Assembly: GCF_003254395.2 (NCBI RefSeq)
Contig: NC_037644.1
Location: 7,408,086-7,472,085 of the forward strand
DNA from: Apis mellifera
Taxonomy: Eukaryota > Arthropoda > Insecta > Hymenoptera > Apidae
DNA length: 64,000 bases
Direction: 5' to 3'
The position numbers and the translations under genes were made by a program. The notes below the pieces were generated by a model that had not been told where the DNA came from, searched no databases, and saw only the letters and a program-made list of their open reading frames with translations. Shown piece by piece: positions 20,692 to 32,215 of the stretch. The stretch's first letter is position 1. Every line of letters begins with the position of its first letter.

Positions 20692-23600
20692 AAATTTACA
20701 TGATGCAGATCTATGACCTCACTCGGCGATAAGAAAGAATTTACATATCAATTTAATTATAACAAAGAAATCAGACCAGTTGTCTGTTTACATCTTATAA
20801 ATATCATTTCACGATATATATCTTTAATAAATTAATTCGAAATAATTAGCATAAAATATTATAAAATCTAATTTTTCGGGAAAAAAAATATATAATGTTC
20901 AGTCAAGTTTCAACGTAACCTTAAAAGTGAATCGAAAATTGGTTATCCATAAACTAGCGAATATAATATCTTAATGGATATAACTTCATAGAATCAGACT
21001 TTCTATAGAATATAGTTATACGAATAACAGAGAAAAGGATGGTAAAGACATTGTAAATTGTAAATAGAATAACGACATATACCAATTGACCTATGTTTCA
21101 ATACAGGTTTCGTTCCATCGAGGAATATGTATACAATCGTACCGTTTAATCAATATTGACGAATTATCAGATGGATTTGATTTCCCGGCGGTCCTTTGCT
21201 CTAGAATGCACGAAGACAGTAACTCGTGACGAAAGTTTTATGAAAAATAAAAAAAAAATTGAATGAATGTATATGTATAAAAAATATTTAAATATTAATA
21301 TTATAATTAAAAAATCAATAATAATATTTACAAATTTTATATAACTATTATGTGCAGAATCGAATTTAGAAAATTAATAGAAAAGTTGATATTCGGTTGA
21401 AATTTATTTATTGAATTATAGATAATTAAAGTTTACGTTAAACGAAAGAAAATAAAACGAGATAGTTCTATCTTCGTCACACTGCCATATTGCTTTATCT
21501 CGCTTCATTTGATGCAAATTTAAATTTCTTATATTAAATTTTAATTTAATAAATTTAATTTCGATAAATATTTTTTATATTTATTTTGGCATTCGAACAT
21601 CTTTCCATATGTATGAATCGATCAACGTTTTTTATATTTTATTTATCTAATTTGACATAAAAAAAAAAAGAGGTTGTTTGCTACGTTGTAATTTAAAAAC
21701 GAAATTTGCAATGTTGATTAAAATGGCGTGCTTTGTAAGTTCAATAGCGATTGTAAATCGATTGTAGTTTGAGCTAAGAGATAACTCGATCGAGATGATT
21801 AATATTATTATCACGCTTTCGTAAACTTTACTATCCATATCACGCGTCTCCATTCCATTTTCAGTTAACGATTTGTTATCTAACGATATTATAAAATAAA
21901 AATAATATAATATAATAAATTAAAAATAATAGCTATAATTAAAGATATTCGAATATTTCTATATATGCAAAAAAAATTTTTGGAAATATTTAGAAAATTT
22001 TAAAAAAATTTTCCATTATATATCATATCCTGATGAAATTGGAAAATTTTTACATAAAGTTTAGATTAAAATTACAAGATAATTTTCTGCTAATGACAAC
22101 TTAGAAACAGTAATTCAAAGGCATCATCATCTAAATACTCGGCGATAAACTTGTTTTCGTATACATTGGTTGTAGAGGTTGAAGTCAAAACCACGATAAC
22201 GAAAACATCTATTTTATAATGTTTACAGATTATATAGAAACATTGAATTATCGCTATTATTATCTAATTTGTTCAAATGTGAAATAGTGGAATTTAAAAT
22301 TAAGTATGACGTAATTACAAAATTTTGTCAAACATAGAAAAGAATCGATGAATTATAATATAATATAAAATATAAGAATATAAAAATTATAATATAATAT
22401 ATAATATATAGAATATAAAAAGGAATCAAAGAGAATTTAGTGATGAAAATCATGTTGGAATAAATAAGTACTTGTGCTATAAATTGTAAATTATCTCTAT
22501 GAGACTAACAACAGAGTTTCTGATAGTTTATTTTCAATAAAAAATTTGCAGTTTTAAAGAAATGAATTTTTAATTAAATTCTTAAAACAATTTGTAATAT
22601 CACAATCTAAAAATAAAAGTTTAATCTTAAAAGATATTATATTTATATATATAGTAAATTTATATTCCAAGAAAATAATAATAATAATAATATATTATGT
22701 GTACATATAATGCTTACATAAATATCAAGGAAATATCCATTTTAAGGAAAAAAAGCTTTGAAGAACACAAAATACAATGGTACAAAGGTATTCTATTAAT
22801 TCTTGGAAGGAGTTGACATAAGCATATGTTTTTAGAAACATAAGATACATAAAAAAACAAAAACATGAACATTTTTTTCTCGAACTCTAAGAAATGTTTT
22901 CCACTTCTGGTTCTCATAAATTGGTGAAGCGATCGAAATCGACAAGAAATTTTCAATTCTCAATCAACCATTTCTCTTTTTTTCGTTTATTAATTCTGGT
23001 ATTATTTCAGTATTATTTATATTATATTTATATTATTATTTATAATCACATAGTACAAGTAATATTAAATTAATATTAATATACAAGTAATATTTTGAAT
23101 AATTTCTAATTTTTTGATAATAAATAATCGAGATGATAAAATTAAAAAATAATTATATATTAATATTTAATTATGTTTATCTATGTGTATATTGTATAAT
23201 CTGTTTATTATAGAAAAATATAAACTTTATGATCATTTTTATCGAAAAATATATGAATAAAAATAATTATTCCTTAATAATCAAAAAAAAATTATCTGGA
23301 AATAATAATGTATTTTGTATATTAATTTATAAAAAAAAAATTAGAAACAATTATATCTCAATTTATATCTTTTTTTATACAACTTTTATAAAAAAATTTC
23401 ACAAAAAATTTATGAATAATTTGAATAACATTATGTAATTTCCTTTACATAATTCCAATATACACACGTGTAATTATAAATAATATAAATAGATCTCTAA
23501 ACGAAACGTTATCGTTTATTATACTCAATAATAATCTACTTTTAAAATAACAATTTAATCAATTGATTCATGATTCATATTTGACAAATTATATATTTAA

Positions 23601-24652
23601 CAATAAATATTCAATTTTTTCTGGATATTTAAACGAGAAACGATTATTGATAAGCAAAAAAAAAAAAAAAAAAGTAAAGACTTTGGATTAGTTTTTTTCA
23701 AATTCACCGATTCGATGTTAAATGATCTGCACATAATATATTCTATTAGGAGAGTGATTTATTCCTTTGCATGATGCATATAAACTAGAAAATCGAGTTA
23801 ACAAAATGATGAATTTCGATCAAATGAAAATAACTAAATGTAAAAAAAAACGTTTATGAATGTCTATTATTTATGCAAATCGTTCTTCTATTAGATATAA
23901 ATATACAGATAATGTTAATGAATTAGGATTAATAAAAAGACAATCATCGAAATTATTTCGTTATTACGTTAAGAGAAATTTATTATTTTTACGATATTTA
24001 ATTAATATTAAAAAGAATAAAAGGAGCAATAAAACGTTTATATTTTTGGTCTTTTTCAGGCAAAGAAAGAAAAAAAGATTTAAAATGGACTAAAAAAAAT
24101 GTCAGTTTAGATGAGAATACTTTTTTGATTCCATTGAAGTTGAAATTTTTCTAGAATAGAATAATTACATTTTTAGAATGCTATTATTAGTATTAATAAA
24201 TATACAATTAAAATAAAATATTATCAATAATGAATTAAAGAAAAAAATAGGTTGAGTTTTTAAAATAGGATATACATAAAATATTAATATAATCGTAAAA
24301 TATTCTGGATAAATTATTAAATCAAATACAAAGAGTAATACGGAAATGTCGATTCAAATTTAATTATTAATTAAATTATTTTAAGTTTTTTGTGATAGAT
24401 GAAATAAGATAAATAAAAATAGAATGAAACGATAAATCTACGAATCGATATATTTAATTACAGAATATTTTTGTGTTTGGTTTTATCTTAAGAATTAAAG
24501 ATTTTCTATAAATATATATGACACGATTTATATAATTCTATTTTTTCATTGGGATTCTATATTCCAATTAACGTGAAAACGATAAAATTATTAATATTTA
24601 CTTTAAAACATATAATCTTATCATCTATTCGTTATTTAATTAAAAAAGCATT
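20692..24652. other. AT-rich gene-free sequence between the new and old F-box copies
   Basis: No convincing coding frame; frames of 60-80 codons at 21647, 22714, 23229 and 23860 are composition-driven. The content is homopolymers (18 A at 23656-23673) and one copy of a short dispersed repeat (21456-21530). Confidence 0.6.
21456..21530 (+). repeat. Short dispersed repeat, copy B (related to 9334-9405)
   Basis: It aligns with copy A from AACGAGAT through the GTCACA/TCACAC core to TCTCGCTT and the A/T-rich tail ending in AATTTCTT. The outer ends are inverted (CGAGATA and TATCTCG), so it may fold back on itself. Confidence 0.4.
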
Positions 24653-25289
24653 ATTGTACGATTATTAATTGAAATCAGCTAAATATGCACTTGAACAACG
24701 AACACATTTGGTTAATATTTCAATCTCGAAATATATTGAATATCAAATTTCTTCTATTCATTCAATAAATTCTTCTATTTAATTTATCTATTTCAAAAAT
24801 AAATTAAAAAGTGAAAAAATTGAATATTACTATTTTGAACTTATATAATAGTGCTTAATTCTATTATTCATTATATTATGAAGATAGTAAAATTATCATC
24901 TTCAAATAGTTTTTATCTTACATAAGTACTTTAAATTAATTATCTACTAGGAAATTGAAATTATCTTCAATTCAATGAAATAATAAATATTTTTACTTAT
25001 TAATAACCATATTAAAAGTCATTTTTTTTTTTATTAATTTAATAATTCTAACATTAAGAAACTATAGTCATGTATTGTATAAATTCATTCGATTTTTATA
25101 TTTTTTGCTAAAATAAATCATACTTCAAAATGGAACCATAAATAATAATATATCAATAATATATCAACAATATTTATTTAAATGACTTATGAATAGATAA
25201 TGATTTATATAAGTATTAAAACTCGACTGTGATTGGTTAAAACAATGAACTGGAACGAGGCCCCGCCTTCTGTCCTGGTAAGAAGGGAC

Positions 25290-25297
25290 TATATAAA
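25290..25297 (+). promoter_or_regulatory. Retained TATA box of the F-box pseudogene
   Basis: TATATAAA, 56 bp upstream of the pseudogene ATG versus 61 bp in intact copies. The GC box and one CCAAT-type motif upstream are partly kept. Confidence 0.55.
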
Positions 25298-25345
25298 TGT
25301 CTAAATTTTGTGAAAAATTATCAATCATGAATTCATAAGAGTAAC

Positions 25346-25750
25346 ATGGAATTTTTTAAAAGTTTCTTACGAACTATTGGCATATTGGAGCCTATTAAAG
25401 AGGACTTCATTTGTGAATTGCCAACACAAATATCATAGTTCATTTTTCAAATATCACAGTTAATTCGCAATTTGGATGCGGAGTTTTTGCTGTGTGCTGC
25501 GCAACTATTGTGAAAATGACTGTAAATCTGCAAATAGGAAAAATTTTAAAATAGACTGCAAAGCGTCACAAATAAGAAGGAAAATGAAGGAACAGATTTG
25601 AGATTCACCGTCAAGAATCGAATCATTAAGAAGGATAAGGAAGTTGAGGAAAGATAACAAGTATTATGTAGCTGGCATAAAATTAGAAACGGCAGTAATC
25701 TTTGATAACAGAGCTACTGTTAGGATTCTACCATCGAGAAATAAATGTAA
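25346..25750 (+). pseudogene. F-box pseudogene, decayed array copy 4
   Basis: The start codon at 25346 and the first 30 codons are readable (MEFFKSFLRTIGILEPIKED and so on to the first F-box residues), then an in-frame TAG follows. A short internal duplication around AAATATCA interrupts the F-box, and further stops and frameshifts follow. The 5' splice-site motif GTAAGTAATTCC is still present at about 25747. It retains a TATATAAA at 25290-25297 and a damaged GC box (CCCCGCC). The promoter may still work but no F-box protein can be made. Confidence 0.8.
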
Positions 25751-26276
25751 GTAATTCCTCAAATAATAAATGTATTAGAATATGATATATTAATTTAGAT
25801 TAGATTAAGCTATTAGAAATTTAAATATATTTATAATTTCTTAAAGTATTTAAATAAAATTTTTAGTTAAGTTAATTTTTAAGAATTATTAAATTATTAA
25901 ATATAATTTTGACATCTGAGCGATAAGAAAAATAAATAATTATATTAAAAAATTATATTATAAAATAAATAATTAGAATAATATATGATATAAATATTAT
26001 AAATTAGTATTTATTGACTTTATGCAATAATAATAAGATTTTTAATTTAATTAGGAATTTACTTTAAATATCATAGTCACATTATTAAATTAAAAATATA
26101 TAATAAAAAAATTTCATATTACAAAAATCATAAGGTAATCATCACATTTTATTTTTCAATTTTCGAAATACGTCAAATTTTTATATTTATCTTTCCAATT
26201 TTTCACAACAACTTTGAAATTGAAATAAAAATTGAATATTATTATTTCGAATTTCTAATACTAACTATTCAACGTA

Positions 26277-26319
26277 CTACATTTCTTTACTACAAAATCA
26301 TTGTAGTAAAGAAATGTAG
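26277..26319. repeat. Perfect 18-bp inverted repeat with 7-nt loop
   Basis: Arms 26277-26294 and 26302-26319 are exact reverse complements around the loop AAATCAT. It lies inside the spacer of the decayed array, at a place where the intact units have no second arm. The first arm is related to the unit consensus, so the second arm looks like a newly templated inverted copy. Confidence 0.85.
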
Positions 26320-26580
26320 ATATCAAAGATGAGTGATATTATCTTTGAATAATTTTTTATTAAATATAAATACTTCAAGTTAATTATCCATTATGAAACT
26401 ATTATATCCAATATGATAAAATTATAAATATTTTTATTATCATATATTATTCAAGAATCTATTATTTTTAATTGATTTAATATACATAATATATAAAAAA
26501 ATTGTAATAATGTATACAAATTTATAGGATGATTTTCCTATGTAATTGATTATATACAAATACGTGGTCGAACGTGATTG

Positions 26581-26805
26581 AAAATTTTAAAATAAATTGC
26601 AAGATTCCATAAACAGAACAAATCAGAAGGAAAATAGGAATCAGAGGGAACAAATTTTGGGACGAGATTTATCAAGGATTGAATCGTTAAGAAAGATTGA
26701 GGAAAGACAACAAATATAATAAGAATATAGCAAGCATAAGATTAGAAACGGCAGTCTTTGGTAATAATAAAGTTAGCATCCCAGCACCGAGAAATATAAA
26801 TATAA
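26581..26805 (+). pseudogene. F-box pseudogene, decayed array copy 5, F-box deleted
   Basis: The upstream sequence GTGGTCGAACGTGATTG (ending 26580) is the promoter-distal motif of the unit and is joined directly to the codon-60 region of the gene. The TATA box, start codon and entire F-box are therefore deleted (about 300 bp). The remaining basic tail is readable by similarity but carries indels and stops. Confidence 0.75.
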
Positions 26806-27190
26806 ATAATTCTTCAAATAGAAAATCTTATAAATATATTAGAATATAAAATAGTAATTTAGATTAGATTATTTTAATTTAAATAATATATATTTATTAA
26901 ACGCTTTTTGAAATAATTATAATAAAATAAAATTTTTAGTTATGTAATCGTTACGTTAATGATTAATTAAATAATTTTGACGTCTTAGAAAATGCTAAGA
27001 AAAGTAAATAATTGTATTTATAATAACGTATAATATAAATATTTTAAGATTTATATATATGATATATACTAATGACTTTATGTTAATGCATAATCATGAA
27101 GTTTTTAATTTAATTATTATTTAATTGTAAACTATATCTACATCACTGTATGATTATTGATTGAAATTGGTTAAATACAAACCTGGACAA

Positions 27191-29500
27191 CTAGTTCTTT
27201 AAGGTTAGTTTTTATAAGAAATGATGAGTTCTCAGAAACACCGATACACAAGCGATACGTCATGAAACTTTTTTATTATACGCTCATCTGCTCGAAATCA
27301 TGGAATTCTTGAGCCAAGGCACCGTTTGTAACAAATAAATAACTTACCTGTAACAAAGAAAAAAAAAGATATCAGATCGAGCCCATTGGAATTATCTTAG
27401 ATTTAATTAAATATTACGAAAACGCGAATTTTATATGGCAAACTGTAAATAATTGGCCTAAAGTGAATAAACTTTTTAAAACCTTCATAATATTAAGTTC
27501 CATCATATAATTGCGTGGAAATTATTCGAGATTCGGACATTTACTTTTATTATTCGAGATTTAATAGTAAAAGTATTCTAGAAAGTTAAAGCTCTGAAAA
27601 TACAATATGGATACGTTATTAGTTATGTAAATCTTAAAGCTATGAATATTGGGGAAAAGAATAGGAAACCGGTTGCTGTTCTGTTTTATCCATCTGATAT
27701 GGGTTGTAAATCTACAGCAATTTCCATCACACATGATTATAGGTTAATAATAAATCTCGTAATTTTGTATAATAGTTGTATAATGGTTTCAAATTTGTTA
27801 TATAAGCGTTCACACTTTTGTGGAATTGTTAGAAATTGTATAATAAATAAATGAAATAAAAAAGAAACACGTGGTAGTGAAATTATTTTTAAATTTATCA
27901 TTTCAAATATTTTTCACTAAAAAGTATTCATAATATTATCGAAAATATATCTTTAAAATTTTTTTTATATCTATTTGAAAATTATATCATGCTATGTATA
28001 ATCAATTCTCTTTTAATGATACAATATAATATATGATAATGAAAACACAGTTTCGATGTAACATGATGCAAAAATTACGACAATTTCCTATATGACATTT
28101 TTATAATATAATTTCCATATAACACGACTTAATAAAATTGGACAATCGTCGACAATATAACATGAGTGTTTCCATTACATTGTTTTTGTTGACATTTTCG
28201 ACATTCCCTGATTTGTAATAGTTTGATACAACATGAAACTAATTAATTGTAGGAGAGTTAGTTAAATTAGATACCCATATATATGTATATATACATAATG
28301 TTTTACATCTTCATTTATATTTTAATATCAATCAGAATAATTTTGTCATTTTTTTCCGAGAAGAAAAATTGTTCTTTAATGATCCTCATCTTTAGTTTAG
28401 AAAATGATAGTTCAGATTTAATATATCTTGGAAGAATTAAAAATAAACAAGAAATTTTATCTTGTAATAAAAATTTTTCTAAAAATGTTTGAATTCAATG
28501 TAATTATAATTCATTATACATTTAATTTTAACTTTCAATAAATATTTCTAGCTGTCTGTAGAATAAATTTTATAAGTGATTTTTTATTTCATTATATTCC
28601 TTTAAATAATGTTATTTTAAAAACATGATTTCAATAGAAAAATAATAAAACATATTTATGTAACAACTTTTATACATATGTAGATTAGATAAATAATTTT
28701 TACTTTTACAAATGAGGCAATTTTTTAATTCTCTTTTCAATAAATTTTTTATTTTTTCAATTAGAAAATTTGTTTAATAGCAATTTTTGTGATTTGTATT
28801 TCCTTTTCAAAAGGAAAGTTCTTAGATGCTATTTAATATTTTGTAATATTAATTATATTATTATTCTTACTATATATGGTTAAATATTTTCATAATATAA
28901 AACAAATTTTTGATTTGTTTATAAAAAATGCATTTTATCTTTAAAATAAATTATGTTAGTATATAAAAGAGTTACTAAATTTTCGTTGAAAAATTTTTTA
29001 AACTATTATAATTTTTGTAGTAAAAAATCATCAAGCGATCATAGCACGGGCTCATTTTAAAACTAAATAGAACCTTTATTTTTTCTAGAAATATTATGAC
29101 AATTCTTCCAAACACAATTCTCTCTTTTCATCGTGTAATAAGATAGAAAATCCTTTTTCCTTTCTAAAATTTTTCACACTTAAATACAACAGACATTGAA
29201 CAATTTTTCTTAAGAACCATTATTTAAATTTTTAAATCGAATTCTTCCCTTTGCAACGGTTTCTACTCGCTTTTCATTGCCATTTCATCGAGCGTACACG
29301 ATCATCGAAGCTTGATATACATTTCCCTACAATAAAAGGAACGATAAACGATAAAGATATCCACGATATCCCATGTATAATAAATTCAGAAAAATTATAT
29401 ATATATAACGAACACAACGAAATATCATAAATAGCCGTGTTCGTAAATAAAACCATAAATACAATAATCATGAAATTCGACAGAATCTGACGAGAGACTC
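27191..29500. other. AT-rich gene-free sequence
   Basis: No coding frame with protein-like composition. It contains the candidate ratchet splice site at 27347 and otherwise AT-rich filler. Confidence 0.6.
27342..27371 (-). other. Candidate recursive-splicing ratchet point 1
   Basis: On the minus strand the sequence reads nine T, then CTTTGTTACAG, then GTAAGTT. The junction is between 27348 and 27347. This is a good 3' splice site (pyrimidine tract plus CAG) abutting a consensus 5' splice site (GTAAGT) with no exon between them, the arrangement known from Drosophila ratchet points in very long introns. No strong 5' splice site follows closely. It points to a long minus-strand intron covering this position. 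It could also be the 3' splice site of an ordinary small exon. Confidence 0.6.
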
Positions 29501-30090
29501 GGAGGTAAATCGAATCAATTAAAATGACAGGGAATTCGAGGGAAGGAGGAGTTTAATCAACTTGTCAAGGAAGGGACGGGATGAAATGGAGATGGAGCGC
29601 TAACAACGTTCGCACATGCCATCAGGAAGGAAGGAAATTCGTTGTTCTCGAGGAAATCCGTTCGCATGGAAAATCATGACGGAGAAAGAGAAACGGGGGA
29701 AGAGAGAGAGAGAGAGAGAGAGAGATCGAGACCTTACGCCACCACGTTCATAGATCGCGGTAGCGCGATACGGGCTATTAAGTGTATGCAAAGCAGAGTT
29801 AATTTCATTGAACTTTCAGGTGGCGCAAAGTTTTAGCCCCGCGGCCGTGAAATGTGGGGAGTTTAAACGGCCATCAGGGGAATGCATAACGAGGATGAGA
29901 AAACTATGGCCGGGGAGAGAAAATACCTGACGTCCTTGCGCTTAACTTGTTGGTTACGTGTCTTCGGTTGACGGAAGTTGCCGTGTTGCATTATGGAGAG
30001 GCGTTGGAGCGAATTACGGAATGAGTGTTCTTCCGTGACGCTGTTTCATCTCGCGTTACCGGCCAACGACCGCGCATACTTACAACGTAT
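29501..30090. other. GC/CpG-richer non-coding island with (GA)n
   Basis: About 600 bp of clearly elevated GC and CpG, with a (AG)n microsatellite at 29700-29725. Frames on both strands around the microsatellite are artefacts of the repeat. It is probably a regulatory or conserved non-coding block. Confidence 0.45.
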
Positions 30091-31560
30091 GCGAAATAAT
30101 TTAATAATTTTCAGAAGAATTTCTTAATTAAGCATGGTCAAAGTTGCGAGGGTAAGGTAAATGCAATCAATCAAAATTGAAGGGAATAAATTATACTATT
30201 ATAATTTGATGATGTATTAGGAATTACAATTAAATACAATTTGGTTTTTGACAGAATTTTTGATAATGCATTGGGACAATTGGGTTCAATTGTCAACGAT
30301 GGAATGGAAAAATTATCTTTCTTATACGAGTCGTTTCTTGCGAGATTCTGTTTTTTTTTTATATACATAAAATATAAATATCTTATATATAAGATAAGAT
30401 GGAATATCGTTTTCATTAGAATTTCTTAATCGAATGTCAGCATTGTAAGTATAAGGTAAATGTAGCGTAAAGCAACAGACATATGATAAAGTAAAGTTGC
30501 TTTGATAAGAAAAATGTGTACACAATTTTGATACTTGAACTTTATAATGCTGGATATTGGAACAATTTATAAATTTTTAAAAGAAAAACTTTTTTATCCA
30601 AATATTTCTATAAAATATGTTTCATATTGAGCATAAGATATTATTTTTATTAAGAATTTTTTAATGAATGAAATGAATTGAAGTAAATGTAATTCGTTAT
30701 CATAACCTTGTGCCTTCGAATAATCTATAAATTTTTAAAGAAAGAAATCTTTTATTCGTTTTTTGTAAAATTCCATTATTTTAAAAGTAACATTTAAATG
30801 ATAGTAATAATAATTAGAAAATAAGATTTAAAAAATACGAGATATCATAAGAATTTAATTAAACGTCGAAAATAAATATATTTATTTGTCATTTAGATTT
30901 ACTTTGATAAGGAATTGAAATTTTACAACGATTTAAAAATTTAAAAAAAAACTTCTTTTTATCCGAATTGCTTTTTATAAGATTATTATTTTTCACGGAA
31001 ATTTTAACAATTTTCAAATTTCAATTTCACACAAAAAAAATTTTAATTTCAATTTTTTCAATATCATAGTTGTATTAGATAATTGGAATTAAAATTGCAA
31101 TATACTGCACGCTTTTCGATTTCATTGATTCTTCGAATGAAATTCATTAAATACTTAATATTCACATATTTCAAAATTACATATTAAATATATTCATAAT
31201 CAATATACGAGTCATTCGAGAAATTAATAAATTAATAAATCGATCCATTTTTCGAAAATTTTTTAATTTCAATATCAAAATATATAATTATTATTTAATT
31301 TTTCAAAAATCGAATACTTATCGTTAATAGTTAAATTAATATTACTATTAATTTAATTTCTAATTTTTTAATTTCTAATTTCTAATTAAATAACATCATA
31401 ATAGAAACTAAAATGAAAAAAAAAAATCCATCGAAAAAAAACTTTTCTTTCTCTCGTTTTCTCTGAAAATCGCCTCAAATAATACGATATTTAATAAAAT
31501 ATTCATGTATGGATTACAGGTGTAAATGGAAAATAAGCTCAGAGTTCCAAAGCACTCGAT
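30091..31560. other. AT-rich sequence with a degenerate local repeat
   Basis: No gene. It contains the degenerate repeat at 30560-30990 (separate entry), and the phrase AAGGTAAATG is repeated at about 30154 and 30448. Confidence 0.5.
30560..30990 (+). repeat. Degenerate local repeat, three copies
   Basis: A motif of about 50 bp (a TTTATAAATTTTTAAA-like stretch, then A/G-rich, then CTTTTTTATCC-like) recurs at about 30561, 30720 and 30926. Spacing is uneven (about 160 and 205 bp). Similarity is visible but low, and AT bias could account for part of it. Confidence 0.35.
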
Positions 31561-32215
31561 TTAATTGGCCATCCCACGTCCTGTTTTTGCCGGCCTTTGC
31601 AATGTTTGTAGCAATTTAACAAGCAACCACCGACTACATGCACCGGTCGCCATCGATTTTTCCTTCAGTGAACATTTATTATTTAGAAGTATTCCCCGTA
31701 TTTGCGTACACGAAACCCTTTAACGAAAATTCTATCCCAATGAAGAGGGGGAGGAATCTTTCATTTAAATAATACACCTTTCACGGTCATGTTTTCCATT
31801 CCCTCCTAGATATTTTCAAAAACATTGCAAAAGTGTGGTGCATTAACCCTATATGCGCAAGCCGTATTTACCGGCCATTATTCTACCCACTTATGCAAAT
31901 AGGATCTAACGTGTATAGAGGGGGAGGGGATCGAATAAAAAGGGCCGGCCGCGGAAAAGCGATGGTCTCTTAAAGCCAATACTTGTATAAACTTCGATCC
32001 CGTCACGTCGTAAATCGAAAACTCGCGGACAGTTTAACGCATCGCGCCGCCTTTCCATATCGGGCTCGCACTTTATGGACTGAGAGTTCTTCCCCTGCAT
32101 GCTTTGTGTTGCCCGGCACAGCATGCTTTATCACCCCTTAACATTTATTTAATGTTATGGAAAGACATCGTGGGGAATCATCGATCTACATCGCGGCTAT
32201 AAACGTTGAATTAAA
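31561..32215. other. GC/CpG-richer non-coding island
   Basis: A mixed-composition block, most GC-rich at 31900-32130. GCATGCTTT occurs twice (32098 and 32121). A 72-codon minus-strand frame (31906-32124) has no domain pattern. I see no gene. Confidence 0.4.

Larger units (their letters stand above)
24653..27190 (+). repeat. Older, decayed part of the F-box array (two units)
   Basis: Two units in the same order and strand as the intact array, heavily diverged. The pieces are: spacer (about 24710-25200), promoter plus F-box pseudogene (25200-25750), gene tail and spacer (25750-26570), a second pseudogene with its first part deleted (26581-26805), and a tail to about 27130. The outer flanks also match each other: 24653-24700 resembles 27145-27190 (GATTATT, then TTGAAAT, then AAATA and a final ACAAC), pointing to an older and larger repeat unit. 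Confidence 0.8.

Noticed and set aside
29916..29940. Another minus-strand CAG|GTATTT composite splice-like site near 29927
   Set aside because: It lacks a pyrimidine tract and the GTATTT 5' splice site is weak, so it does not meet the ratchet-point pattern.
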